Below are positions 46,234 through 53,857 of a DNA stretch of 64,000 bases, piece after piece (within the stretch, counting starts at the first letter, position 1; every line of letters begins with the position of its first letter). The notes beneath the pieces were generated by a model. That model was not told the DNA's origin. It searched no databases and worked only from the letters and a program-made list of their open reading frames with translations. The stretch is from Bog-756 sp963839925. Lineage in GTDB: Bacteria > Actinomycetota > Acidimicrobiia > Acidimicrobiales > RAAP-2. A program made the translations under genes and the position numbers. The stretch spans positions 434,001 to 498,000 of the forward strand of contig CAWIWV010000002.1 in assembly GCA_963839925.1 (NCBI GenBank). Reading direction: 5' to 3'.

Positions 46234-47010
46234 CTACAGCTTTGCGACCTGGCTGAATTCGAGCTCCACAGGAGTCTCACGACCGAAGATGTTGACCAAG
46301 ACCTTGAGCTTGAGCTGGTCTTCGTTGATCTCGGCGATCTGGCCGGAGAAGTCGGCGAACGGACCTTCTTTGACCCGTACCGTCTCCCCTACCTCGTGCT
46401 CGAGACGCGGGCGGCTGCGCTTGGAAGGAGCCTCCACGCCCTCGACCTTCACCTGGAGGATTCCCTCCACCTCCCGCCTCGACAGCGGCGTCGGCTTGGT
46501 GCCCGGTCCGACGAACCCGGTGACCCCGGGAGTGTTCCGGATGACCGACCAGCTGTCGTCGTCGAGTTCGCACCGGCAGAGGAGATAGCCGGGAAAGACC
46601 TTCTTCTGAACGACCACCTTCTTGCCGTTCTTGAACTCGACCACGTCCTCCATCGGGATGACCACCTCGTAGATGCGGTCCTCCATGTTCATCGAGACGG
46701 CCCGGCTGTGCAGGTTCGACTTCACTTTGTTCTCGTAGCCCGCATAGGTGTGCACCACGTACCAGCGGCCCGGCTGGTCGTAGGGGCTGATGACGAAGGG
46801 TTCCTCGTCGTCGTCCTCGTCCAGGAACTCTCCGTCCTCGTCGACGGCTTCGGCGTCGCCGGCGTCCGCCGCCTCGGGCGTCTGGTCCGGTCCGGACGCG
46901 ACCGCGCCGGACTCCGAGTCCGAGCCGGCTGCGGCGTCGACAGCGTCGATCCCTTCGCCTTCGTCCAGAGGAGCGTTTGCTTCGTCTTGGGTCACTGTCA
47001 CACCGATCAC
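46234..47010 (-). CDS. nusG: transcription termination/antitermination protein NusG
   Basis: The NGN domain starts with GRWYVVHTYAGYENKVKSNL, and the KOW domain holds VKEGPFADFSGQIAEI. Before it lie about 70 residues of acidic, low-complexity sequence rich in Asp and Glu, longer than in most NusG. GTG 47010 overlaps the secE stop as GTGA; a GTG five codons upstream is possible. 258 residues. Confidence 0.95.
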   Translation of the reverse strand: MIGVTVTQDEANAPLDEGEGIDAVDAAAGSDSESGAVASGPDQTPEAADAGDAEAVDEDGEFLDEDDDEEPFVISPYDQPGRWYVVHTYAGYENKVKSNLHSRAVSMNMEDRIYEVVIPMEDVVEFKNGKKVVVQKKVFPGYLLCRCELDDDSWSVIRNTPGVTGFVGPGTKPTPLSRREVEGILQVKVEGVEAPSKRSRPRLEHEVGETVRVKEGPFADFSGQIAEINEDQLKLKVLVNIFGRETPVELEFSQVAKL

Positions 47011-47300
47011 GTCTTGAACAGCCACAGGATGCCTTTGGCAAAGGCATAGTTGAGTACGAATATGAGCACCATCAGCGAGAGCAGGGTCACCAACGTCACC
47101 GTGGTGTAGTTGATGACCTCCGACCGGTTCGGCCAGGCCACCTGCCGAAGCTCCGATCGTACCTCGCGAAGGAACTGGCCCACGCGGAAGGGCTCGCGCT
47201 TGGCCGGCCGACGGGGCTGGGGGGCGGTGCGCCTGGGCGCGGCCTCACCCTCGGGATCCTGCCCCTGGCGCTGCGCCATGCGCTTCTGTTCTCGGTTCAC
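47007..47300 (-). CDS. secE: protein translocase subunit SecE
   Basis: 97 residues: a charged N-terminal half, the conserved amphipathic REVRSELRQVAWPNRSEVIN and a single C-terminal transmembrane helix (TTVTLVTLLSLMVLIFVLNY). GTG 47300 with AAGGA upstream. It lies just after tRNA-Trp and before nusG. Confidence 0.95.
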   Translation of the reverse strand: MNREQKRMAQRQGQDPEGEAAPRRTAPQPRRPAKREPFRVGQFLREVRSELRQVAWPNRSEVINYTTVTLVTLLSLMVLIFVLNYAFAKGILWLFKT

Positions 47301-47336
47301 GTGCTGTTCCTTCGACTTCTGTCTCGAGCGGGAGAG

Positions 47337-47409
47337 CAGGGCAGGAGGGACTCGAACCCCCAACCTTCGGTTTTGGAGACCGGTGCTCTACCAGTTGAGC
47401 TACTGCCCT
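47337..47409 (-). tRNA. tRNA-Trp (anticodon CCA)
   Basis: 73 nt. The acceptor stem AGGGCAG/CTGCCCT pairs fully; the anticodon loop is CTCCAAA; the T loop is TTCGAGT. The 3' CCA is not encoded. It precedes secE, a common actinobacterial arrangement. Confidence 0.96.
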
Positions 47410-47533
47410 CTGTCGACCACCGTGCCGCGAGCAGCCAGCCGATCGCAGGGGCGGTGGGCAAGGTTACCACCCGACACCATGCCGGTTCCCAGCCCGAACC
47501 CGCTCCAGACCCTGGTCGGGCGACCTCTAACTG

Positions 47534-47642
47534 GGTCGACCCCTAGCGGGTCCCTTCTGGTCGGTCGACCCCTAGCGGGTCCCGTCTGGTGGGTCGACCC
47601 CTAGCGGGTCCCGTCTGGTCGGTCGACCCCTAGCGGGTCTCC
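47534..47642 (-). repeat. four tandem 29-bp repeats copying the rpmG 3' end
   Basis: GTCGAC sites at 47535, 47564, 47593 and 47622 mark exact 29-bp spacing. Each unit on the minus strand contains ACCCGCTAGGGGTCGACC, the same bases that form the last codons and TAG of rpmG, then S-ACCAGA. Each unit can form a GACCC/GGGTC hairpin and a GGTCGACC palindrome. The first unit overlaps the real rpmG stop; the others fill the gap to tRNA-Trp. Confidence 0.9.
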
Positions 47643-47794
47643 TTGTGGAGCGTGTGCTGCCGGTCCCAGCGGCAGAACTTCTTCATCTCGATCCGCTCAC
47701 GGTCGTTCAGCTTGTTCTTCGTGGTGATGTAGTTCCGTCGCTTGCACTGCTCGCAGGCCAAGGTGACCTGGATGCGCTTCTCGTTCTTTGCCAT
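47630..47794 (-). CDS. rpmG: 50S ribosomal protein L33
   Basis: 54 residues: RIQVTLACEQCKRRNYITTK and the ending RQHTLHKETR are L33. The first CxxC is present (14, 17), but the second pair reads CRWD, so the fourth zinc ligand is an aspartate or is lost. ATG 47794. Confidence 0.95.
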   Translation of the reverse strand: MAKNEKRIQVTLACEQCKRRNYITTKNKLNDRERIEMKKFCRWDRQHTLHKETR

Positions 47795-47869
47795 GAGTGA
47801 CTCCTCTGCGCCTGTCTGTTCTCGGTCGTTCTCCGCGTCTGACTTCTGTACCCGGTGTCCCTGAACTGG

Positions 47870-47943
47870 TAGCGGCGGCCGGACTCGAACCGGCGACCCC
47901 ACGATTATGAGCCGTGTGCTCTGACCAACTGAGCTACGCCGCC
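47870..47943 (-). tRNA. tRNA-Met (anticodon CAT, elongator type)
   Basis: 74 nt. Acceptor GGCGGCG/CGCCGCT with one G-T pair at the end, anticodon loop CTCATAA, T loop TTCGAGT. It lacks the three consecutive G-C pairs of an initiator anticodon stem, so an elongator Met (or an Ile2 that needs lysidine) is more likely. CCA is not encoded. Confidence 0.93.
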
Positions 47944-47950
47944 ATGGGCG

Positions 47951-48023
47951 AGCCCCCTGTCGGAATCGAACCGACGACACCAGCCTTACCATGGCTGTGC
48001 TCTGCCGACTGAGCTAAGGGGGC
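47951..48023 (-). tRNA. tRNA-Thr (anticodon GGT)
   Basis: 73 nt. Acceptor GCCCCCT/AGGGGGC pairs fully; anticodon stem CAGCC/GGCTG with loop ATGGTAA; T loop TTCGATT. Seven bases upstream of tRNA-Met, so the two are probably cotranscribed with rpmG. Confidence 0.96.
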
Positions 48024-48053
48024 AGTGCGGCTCGACCGAGCAGCGAAGGGTCC

Positions 48054-48059
48054 ATCATA
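48054..48059 (-). promoter_or_regulatory. candidate -10 box for tRNA-Thr/Met/rpmG
   Basis: TATGAT on the minus strand, 30 nt upstream of the tRNA-Thr 5' end; no convincing -35 box. Confidence 0.4.
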
Positions 48060-48116
48060 GCGAACGCCGAATGGAGGCCGTGGGGCGACCTCCACCGACG
48101 TCGCTACCATCTCCCG

Positions 48117-48605
48117 ATGCACGTCCGACTGGCGCGATCCTCCGACGCCGAAGCGATCCGCTCCATCTACAACGCCGAGGTGACCGGATCGACCGCCACG
48201 TTCGACCTGGTCCCCCGCACCCTCGAGGAGCAACTGGTCTGGCTTGCCGCCCACAACGGGCCGTATCCGGCGGTGGTGGCCGCAGACGACTCCGACGCCG
48301 TGCTCGGATTCGGGTGTCTGTCGGTCTACAAGGACCGACCTTCCTACGCCACCACGGTCGAGGACTCGGTCTACGTCGATGCCGCCCACCGGGGAGAGGG
48401 AGTGGGCAAAGCCATCATGGAACGACTCCTCGAGCTGGCGGTCGGGCACGGCTTCCACTCGGTCATCGCCCGGATCGGGGGGGACAACCTGGCGTCGATC
48501 GCGCTCCACCAGGCATGCGGGTTCACCGTGGTCGGAGTCGAGGAGGAGGTCGGTCGGAAGTTCAACCGCTGGTTGGACGTGACCGTCCTCCAACGACTGC
48601 TCTGA
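48117..48605 (+). CDS. GNAT N-acetyltransferase, phosphinothricin-acetyltransferase-like
   Basis: 162 residues. The order of motifs is that of the Pat/YncA group: IRSIYNAEVTGSTATFD at the start, EDSVYVDAAHRGEGVGKAIM as the acetyl-CoA-binding loop, then NLASIALHQACGFTVVG. Known members acetylate methionine sulfoximine, methionine sulfone or phosphinothricin; which applies is not visible. A TACCAT hexamer (48105-48110) ends 6 nt before the ATG, so transcription is probably leaderless. Confidence 0.85.
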   Translation: MHVRLARSSDAEAIRSIYNAEVTGSTATFDLVPRTLEEQLVWLAAHNGPYPAVVAADDSDAVLGFGCLSVYKDRPSYATTVEDSVYVDAAHRGEGVGKAIMERLLELAVGHGFHSVIARIGGDNLASIALHQACGFTVVGVEEEVGRKFNRWLDVTVLQRLL

Positions 48606-48636
48606 ACGAAACGACTGCCGGCGCGCTCCCCGACGA

Positions 48637-50346
48637 CTAGGACGCGGCGTTCGCCGGCACAAGGCCGGAAGGACCGGAAGGAACCGGGGGCATCGCCGGA
48701 CGCCGTTCCCACGACGCGAGGGGCACCGTCAGGACGAACAGGATCCACAAGAGGGTCAAGACGATCTGCAACGGATCGCCGTGGACCAGGCTGTGCACGA
48801 GTTGGGTCGCACCGGGGAGCTCGATGAACGCGGTCACCATGGAGAGGCCGATGATCAGCGACCGGAGCCGGCCGAGCGCCACGGGCGCGAGCAGGATCAA
48901 CCCCCACGAGAGGTACCACGGCTGCACCACCGGGCCGAGCGCGACCAACAGAAGCAGCGTGATGCCGAGGGCTTTGAGCGTTCCGATCCGATCGCTGTTC
49001 AACAACAACCAGACACCGGCCACACCTGCGGCGAGCAGGCCGAAGAAACGGGTGACCGTCAACACGCCTCCCATCCCTACCCCGATGTGGGCGGTGTGGG
49101 CGGCCCAGGTGAAGGCAAGCGCGAGGGACGTGGTCGGCGCGGTCCACGATCGGACGACGCCGGGGGTGCCGAGGATCGTGACCCATCCCCAGCCCAGACC
49201 GCTCACGTAGGAGAAGAACCCCAAGACGCCGGCACCGAGGAGCGAGGCGGTGATCACCGGTCGTATCCGGTCTCTCACCGAGGCCTGCGGTCCGAGCCAA
49301 CTCCAGCCGACGTAGAGGATGCCCAGTGCCGCGGGCGCCTTGATCGCTGCGGCCAGCGCGCAGAACAGGACCCCCACGATCGGCCGCTTCTCCTTCGCCG
49401 CGGTCAGACCGCAGAGCAGCAGCCCGAGCATCAGCGCGTCGTTGTGCGCACCCCCGACGAGATGGAGAAGGGTCACCGGGTTGAGGACCATCAGGGTGAA
49501 CAGCTCGGCGCCGTCGCGGTGGTAGAGGCGTGCCAGGCGCGGGACGCACGAGGCGATGAGCAGCACGCCGACGAGGGCGAGGAGCCGGAGCAGGACGATG
49601 GTCGCCAGCTCGTTGTGGAAGGTGATCCGGGCGAAGATCCCGTCGATCTGGAGGAACAGCGGCCCATAGGGAGCGGGTGCGTTCGCCCACAGTTGGTCGA
49701 CCGGGGCGGTGTAGGAGTTGTTCCCCAGCTGCGCCGGACCGTACAGGTAGGGGCTCATGTGATGGCTGACCATCTCACCCTGTGCCGCGTAGGAGTAGGC
49801 ATCGCGACTGAACAACGGCGCGATCACCAGCATGGGGAGCGCCCAGAGGGCGAAGACCCACATCATCTTCTTGATCGGAACCCCGGGGCAGCGCGAGTAG
49901 AGGCGGGTCATACCCCACCAGACCCGCATCAGGAGCAGCAGCCCTCCGTAGGTCGCGGCGAGGGTGAAGAAGACGCCCCAGGTCGGCACCGTCGTGGTGC
50001 GAGGCACGCCGAAGAACCACACGCCGGGCTGTTCGAGTTTGAACGGGGAGCTCGGAAGCGATGCGCCGATGGCGATAGCGACCATGGCGACGAACCCCAA
50101 CAGAGCCGGCCGGAGGACCAGGCCACGCGGGCCCGCCACGTCGGTGCCGGGTCCGCCTCCGTCGACCGGACCGGCCTCCGAGGCGGCGGCCGCCCGACGC
50201 TCGCGGCTCGACCCGAAGAAGGTTTCGATGGAGTGGAGCCCGGTTCGGTAGACCTCGACGGCGAGCACCCCGACACTGGAGGGTCCCGTCCGGTCAGCGG
50301 GGGCATCAGCCTCGTGAGGCCCGGCTCCGGTGATCTCGGAATCCAT
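48637..50346 (-). CDS. polyprenol-phosphomannose-dependent alpha-1,6-mannosyltransferase family protein (GT-C)
   Basis: 569-residue polytopic membrane protein with about a dozen hydrophobic segments after a 60-residue polar N-terminus. SRDAYSYAAQGEMVSHHMSP followed by YLYGPAQLG, and APYGPLFLQID, match the MptA/MptB family that extends the mannan backbone of lipomannan-type glycolipids from polyprenol-phosphomannose on the outer membrane face. ATG 50346 was taken; the frame is open upstream to 50478, but that part is poor coding sequence. It suggests the organism makes mannosylated envelope lipids. Confidence 0.82.
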   Translation of the reverse strand: MDSEITGAGPHEADAPADRTGPSSVGVLAVEVYRTGLHSIETFFGSSRERRAAAASEAGPVDGGGPGTDVAGPRGLVLRPALLGFVAMVAIAIGASLPSSPFKLEQPGVWFFGVPRTTTVPTWGVFFTLAATYGGLLLLMRVWWGMTRLYSRCPGVPIKKMMWVFALWALPMLVIAPLFSRDAYSYAAQGEMVSHHMSPYLYGPAQLGNNSYTAPVDQLWANAPAPYGPLFLQIDGIFARITFHNELATIVLLRLLALVGVLLIASCVPRLARLYHRDGAELFTLMVLNPVTLLHLVGGAHNDALMLGLLLCGLTAAKEKRPIVGVLFCALAAAIKAPAALGILYVGWSWLGPQASVRDRIRPVITASLLGAGVLGFFSYVSGLGWGWVTILGTPGVVRSWTAPTTSLALAFTWAAHTAHIGVGMGGVLTVTRFFGLLAAGVAGVWLLLNSDRIGTLKALGITLLLLVALGPVVQPWYLSWGLILLAPVALGRLRSLIIGLSMVTAFIELPGATQLVHSLVHGDPLQIVLTLLWILFVLTVPLASWERRPAMPPVPSGPSGLVPANAAS

Positions 50347-50500
50347 CAGGCTAAGGGTTCTCCTCGATCGGCTTGCGTACGGGGACCGCAAACATTTCGT
50401 AACGCTACTGTAACCATACCCAAGCGGGATCGGCTGGCAAAGTCGCCGGCGTCGATCGGAGGGGGCGCCGGTCTCCACCCACCTCCGATCGATCGCGTGG

Positions 50501-50582
50501 TGGGCCGGGAAGGATTCGAACCTTCGAAGGCAGAACCGGCAGATTTACAGTCTGCTCCCTTTGGCCGCTCGGGCACCGACCC
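50501..50582 (-). tRNA. tRNA-Tyr (anticodon GTA)
   Basis: 82 nt class II tRNA with a long variable arm. Acceptor GGGTCGG/CCGGCCC, anticodon stem GCAGA/TCTGC with loop CTGTAAA, T stem GAAGG/CCTTC. A TATCCT box at 50600-50595 lies at promoter distance. Confidence 0.95.
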
Positions 50583-50628
50583 CCGCGGGGCGCAAGGATA
50601 TCTCCTGGTGCAGGGCTACTGTTTCGGC

Positions 50629-51118
50629 ATGCCCACCTTCGACGTCGTCTCCGAAGTCGACATGCAAGAGGTACGCAACGCGGTCGACCAGGCCAACCGT
50701 GAGGCGGCCACCCGGTTCGACTTCAAAGGCACCGATTCGGCCATCGAGCTCTCGGACAAGGAGCTGGTGCTCAGCTCCTCCACCGAAGACCGACTCCGCG
50801 CCCTCTTTCAGGTCCTGCAGGAGAAGCTGGTCAAGCGCGAGGTCTCCCTCAAGTCCTTCGACGTCGGAAAGATCGAAGAGGCGTCACGCGGACGCGGCGC
50901 GCCAGAAGCTCACCATCCAGGCGGGCATCTCGTCGGACCACGCCAAGAAGATCAACAAGTTCATCAAGGACCTCGGCCTCAAAGGGGTCTCGTCGCAGAC
51001 CCAGGGCGATCAGCTTCGGGTGAGCGGAAAGAAACGAGACGATCTCCAAGCCGTGATCAGCGCGTGCAAAGCAGAGGATTTCGGCATCCCGCTCCAGTTC
51101 GACAACTTCCGCGACTGA
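50629..51118 (+). CDS. yajQ: YajQ family nucleotide-binding protein, +1 frameshift
   Basis: YajQ (DUF520) proteins bind nucleotides, and some sense cyclic di-GMP. The first part reads PTFDVVSEVDMQEVRNAVDQ, RFDFKGTDSAIELSDKE; the second, in the next frame, reads RQKLTIQAGISSDHAKKINK and ends GIPLQFDNFRD, the family terminus. The span is 490 nt (one extra base), and the shift falls in the GGCGCGCC near 50900. Corrected length is about 162 residues. ATG 50629 follows a TACTGT hexamer by 5 nt, suggesting a leaderless mRNA. Confidence 0.9.
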
Positions 51119-51151
51119 ATCGGGTCCGGTCGACGCGCCGGAGGCCGCCGG

Positions 51152-51652
51152 TCAGGCCGCCTCGACCAGGTCGTCGAGATCCTCGAGCGGGTGCACCCGG
51201 AAGAGGCGGTTGAAGACGATGAACTTGAGCACCCAGAAGACGGCGAACGACAAGATGTTGGCGAGCAGCACCACCGCGGTCAGCTCCCGGTGGGTGAGAT
51301 GGTGCACCGTCCCGATGTGATGGGCGAAGGCTGCACCGAAGATCGACACCACGATGCCGATGGCCGACATCGCCCAGAACGGCACGATCTCCTTGGTCAG
51401 GTGTGATCGGCCGGCCTTGCCCCAGACCCAACGTCGGTTGAGGTAGTAGTTCGGGACGACGGCCGCGACGTTGGCGATGACCGTGCACACCTCCGGGCCG
51501 GCGAGGTGGAGCACGCCGAAGATGAGGGCGAGCACCACGAAGGACACGATCGTGGAGATGACCGAGACCATCGTGTACCGGAACAGCTGCTTGGCCTCCG
51601 GTGTCCTCCGCTTTTGCCAGAGGTGAACCGTCCTGGTCAGGACCTCAGTCAT
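51152..51652 (-). CDS. GtrA-like flippase-family membrane protein
   Basis: 166 residues with four transmembrane segments in the GtrA pattern: LFRYTMVSVISTIVSFVVLA, NVAAVVPNYYLNRRWVWGK, then two further helices and FWVLKFIVFNRLFRV. Members are thought to move polyprenol-linked sugars across the membrane. ATG 51652 lies 7 nt after TAGTGT. Confidence 0.85.
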   Translation of the reverse strand: MTEVLTRTVHLWQKRRTPEAKQLFRYTMVSVISTIVSFVVLALIFGVLHLAGPEVCTVIANVAAVVPNYYLNRRWVWGKAGRSHLTKEIVPFWAMSAIGIVVSIFGAAFAHHIGTVHHLTHRELTAVVLLANILSFAVFWVLKFIVFNRLFRVHPLEDLDDLVEAA

Positions 51653-51753
51653 CGGGGGAACACTAGCGGTGAGGGGCCCCGCATTCCCGGCACGCCGGTT
51701 CGGTCGGCGGAGCGAGCAGGCCGGAGACGACCAGCGCCTTCCCGGCGACCGGT

Positions 51754-52926
51754 TCAGATGCTGTTGGCCCTTGCGACCGAGGAGAACCACGACGCACTCG
51801 GCTTCGGACGCCGTTCGAACGTCTCCCGATCGACCGCGACCATGCCGAACGTCGGCCCGTAGCCGAGCACCCACTCGAAGTTGTCGAGCAGGCTCCAGTA
51901 GAAGTAGCTGCCCACGTCGATCCCATCGGTGAGGCACCGACCCACGCCCTGCAGTGCGCCGCGCACGTAGTCGATCCTGGCGTCGTCGTCGTCGGTCCCG
52001 ATGCCGTTCTCGGTGACGTGGACCGGCAGACCGCCGGTCTTCTCCCATGCCCGCCGGATCGTTCCCTCGAGCGCCTCGGGGTAGTACTCGTATCCCATCT
52101 GGGTGGTGGGAACCCCGGCCTCGCCCCCGAGCGCTCCGTCGGGTCCGACCCTCATCCGGGTGTAGGCCTGGACACCGATGAAGTCGTCTCCGCCGGTCGA
52201 CTCGAGGAAGACGTCTTCGCTCGGACGGCGGATCCGTTCGAGCCACTCCTCCCCTCCGGCCTGGAGTTGGTAGTCGGTCATCGACAGGGTGAGCCCGACC
52301 GGGAACTCGCCGGGACCCGACCGGATCGCCTCGACCGCGCCACGGTGCGCAGCGATCAGCGCGTCGTTGACGCGGTCACGCCGGTCCCTGTCCCTCACCC
52401 GCGGCGGGAAGATCCCGAGGCGCCATCCCATCGTCGCAACCACGTTCGGTTCGTTCAGCGTCCCCGCCATGCCGATCAGGTCGCCGAGATGGGCGGTCGC
52501 CCGCTCGCAGTAGCGCACGAAGCGCTCGACCGCGTGCGGAGCCTCCCAGGTTCCGGCGTCCGACAGCCAGCGGGGATGGGTGAAATGGTGGAAGGTGACG
52601 ACCGGGAGCACACCCCGCTCGCGACACGCCGCCGCCATCCGCCGGTAGTGGTCGAGGGCCACCCGTGAGAACTCGCCCTCCGCCGGTTCGATCCGACTCC
52701 ATTCGAGCGAGAACCGGTAGGCGGACAAGCCGAGGCTCGCAACCAGGCCGATGTCCTCTTCGAATCGGTTGAAGGAGTCGCAGGCGTCGCCGCTCACGTC
52801 TGCACAGCCGGAGGCGGGATCGTGTTCGAACGCCCACCAGTCGTTGTTGACGTTGCCGCCCTCGATCTGGTGGGCAGCGGTTGCAGTCCCCCAGACGAAC
52901 TGATCAGGAAACTCGACGACGGGCAC
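51754..52926 (-). CDS. glycoside hydrolase family 1 (beta-glucosidase-like)
   Basis: A 390-residue TIM-barrel hydrolase. FVWGTATAAHQIEGGNVNND at the start, the acid/base glutamate in TLNEPN and the nucleophile in HVTENGIG are intact, and YFYWSLLDNFEWVLGY near the end is the GH1 signature. It is shorter than many GH1 enzymes (about 430-450), with loss in loops, not at the catalytic strands. No signal peptide, so intracellular. GTG 52926 is 8 nt after TACGGT. Confidence 0.92.
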   Translation of the reverse strand: MPVVEFPDQFVWGTATAAHQIEGGNVNNDWWAFEHDPASGCADVSGDACDSFNRFEEDIGLVASLGLSAYRFSLEWSRIEPAEGEFSRVALDHYRRMAAACRERGVLPVVTFHHFTHPRWLSDAGTWEAPHAVERFVRYCERATAHLGDLIGMAGTLNEPNVVATMGWRLGIFPPRVRDRDRRDRVNDALIAAHRGAVEAIRSGPGEFPVGLTLSMTDYQLQAGGEEWLERIRRPSEDVFLESTGGDDFIGVQAYTRMRVGPDGALGGEAGVPTTQMGYEYYPEALEGTIRRAWEKTGGLPVHVTENGIGTDDDDARIDYVRGALQGVGRCLTDGIDVGSYFYWSLLDNFEWVLGYGPTFGMVAVDRETFERRPKPSASWFSSVARANSI

Positions 52927-52987
52927 GATTCGAAACCGTACACAGATCGCCGGCACCGAGCAGACGGCGAGCTGGCAGGATGGAGGG

Positions 52988-53851
52988 ATGAGTGATGCCC
53001 TCGACTTCCTGGTGGACCTGCTCGACCTCGAGGCCATCGAAGTCAACATCTTCCGCGGGGTCAGCCCCAACGAGGAGGGCCAGCGGGTCTTCGGTGGTCA
53101 GGTCGCCGCCCAGTCGCTGATGGCCGCAGGCCGGACCGTCGAGCACGGGCGGCCACACTCGCTGCACTCCTACTTCCTGCGTCCGGGCGATCCGAACGTT
53201 CCGATCCTCTACGAGGTGGACCGCATCCGTGACGGAAAGTCCTTTACGACCCGTAGGGTCGTGGCCATCCAACACGGACGGGCGATCTTCAACATGGCGA
53301 CGTCCTTCCACGTGGACGAACCGGGTCTCTCCCATCAGCTCCCGATGCCCGACGTGCCCGCACCCGAGGATCTGGAGACGCTCGCCACACGGCTCGAGCC
53401 CTACCGGGCATCGATGGAGGAGTGGTTCGCCAAGCCGCACCCGATCGACCAACGTCACATCGGCGACCTGCCCTTCAGCCATGGAGCGAGCAAGGAGCCG
53501 GTCCAGCGGCTCTGGATCCGGGCGGACGGGAAGCTCCCCGACGACCAGCTGTTGCACGCCTGCGTCGCGGCCTACGCCTCGGACATGTCCCTCGTCGACA
53601 CCATGTTGGCTCCCCACGACGTCCGCTGGGAGGACTCCGAATTCATGGGTGCGAGCCTCGACCACTGCATGTGGTTCCACCGTCCGTTCCGGGCAGACGA
53701 GTGGCTGCTCTACGACATGGACAGCCCTTCGGCGTACGGCGCTCGGGGGCTCGCCCGTGGGTTCCTCTACACCAGGGAGGGTGAGCTGGTGGTCTCGATG
53801 GTGCAGGAGGGCCTGATGCGCGTCCTCCGCCGCGGGGCCAAGGAAGAGTGA
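52988..53851 (+). CDS. tesB: acyl-CoA thioesterase II
   Basis: 287-residue double-hotdog thioesterase. RVFGGQVAAQSLMAAGRTV, HSLHSYFLRPGDP and the C-terminal ASLDHCMWFHRPFRADEWLL are typical; the catalytic triad Asp/Thr/Gln region (YASDMSLVDT) is present. It hydrolyses medium or long acyl-CoA. Convergent with gltA, only 6 bp between stops. Confidence 0.93.
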   Translation: MSDALDFLVDLLDLEAIEVNIFRGVSPNEEGQRVFGGQVAAQSLMAAGRTVEHGRPHSLHSYFLRPGDPNVPILYEVDRIRDGKSFTTRRVVAIQHGRAIFNMATSFHVDEPGLSHQLPMPDVPAPEDLETLATRLEPYRASMEEWFAKPHPIDQRHIGDLPFSHGASKEPVQRLWIRADGKLPDDQLLHACVAAYASDMSLVDTMLAPHDVRWEDSEFMGASLDHCMWFHRPFRADEWLLYDMDSPSAYGARGLARGFLYTREGELVVSMVQEGLMRVLRRGAKEE

Positions 53852-53857
53852 GCGAGG

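Noticed and set aside
46277..47047. Alternative frame over nusG as a separate Arg-rich protein
   Set aside because: The frame is a plus-one shadow of nusG with Arg/Gly-rich nonsense composition; NusG itself is complete.
47534..47642. 29-bp repeats as a CRISPR array
   Set aside because: The units are directly contiguous with no spacers, only four exist, and no cas gene is near.
48781..51213. 810-codon plus-strand frame running through tRNA-Tyr into yajQ
   Set aside because: Only its last part is the first half of yajQ; the rest is antisense to the mannosyltransferase and the tRNA.
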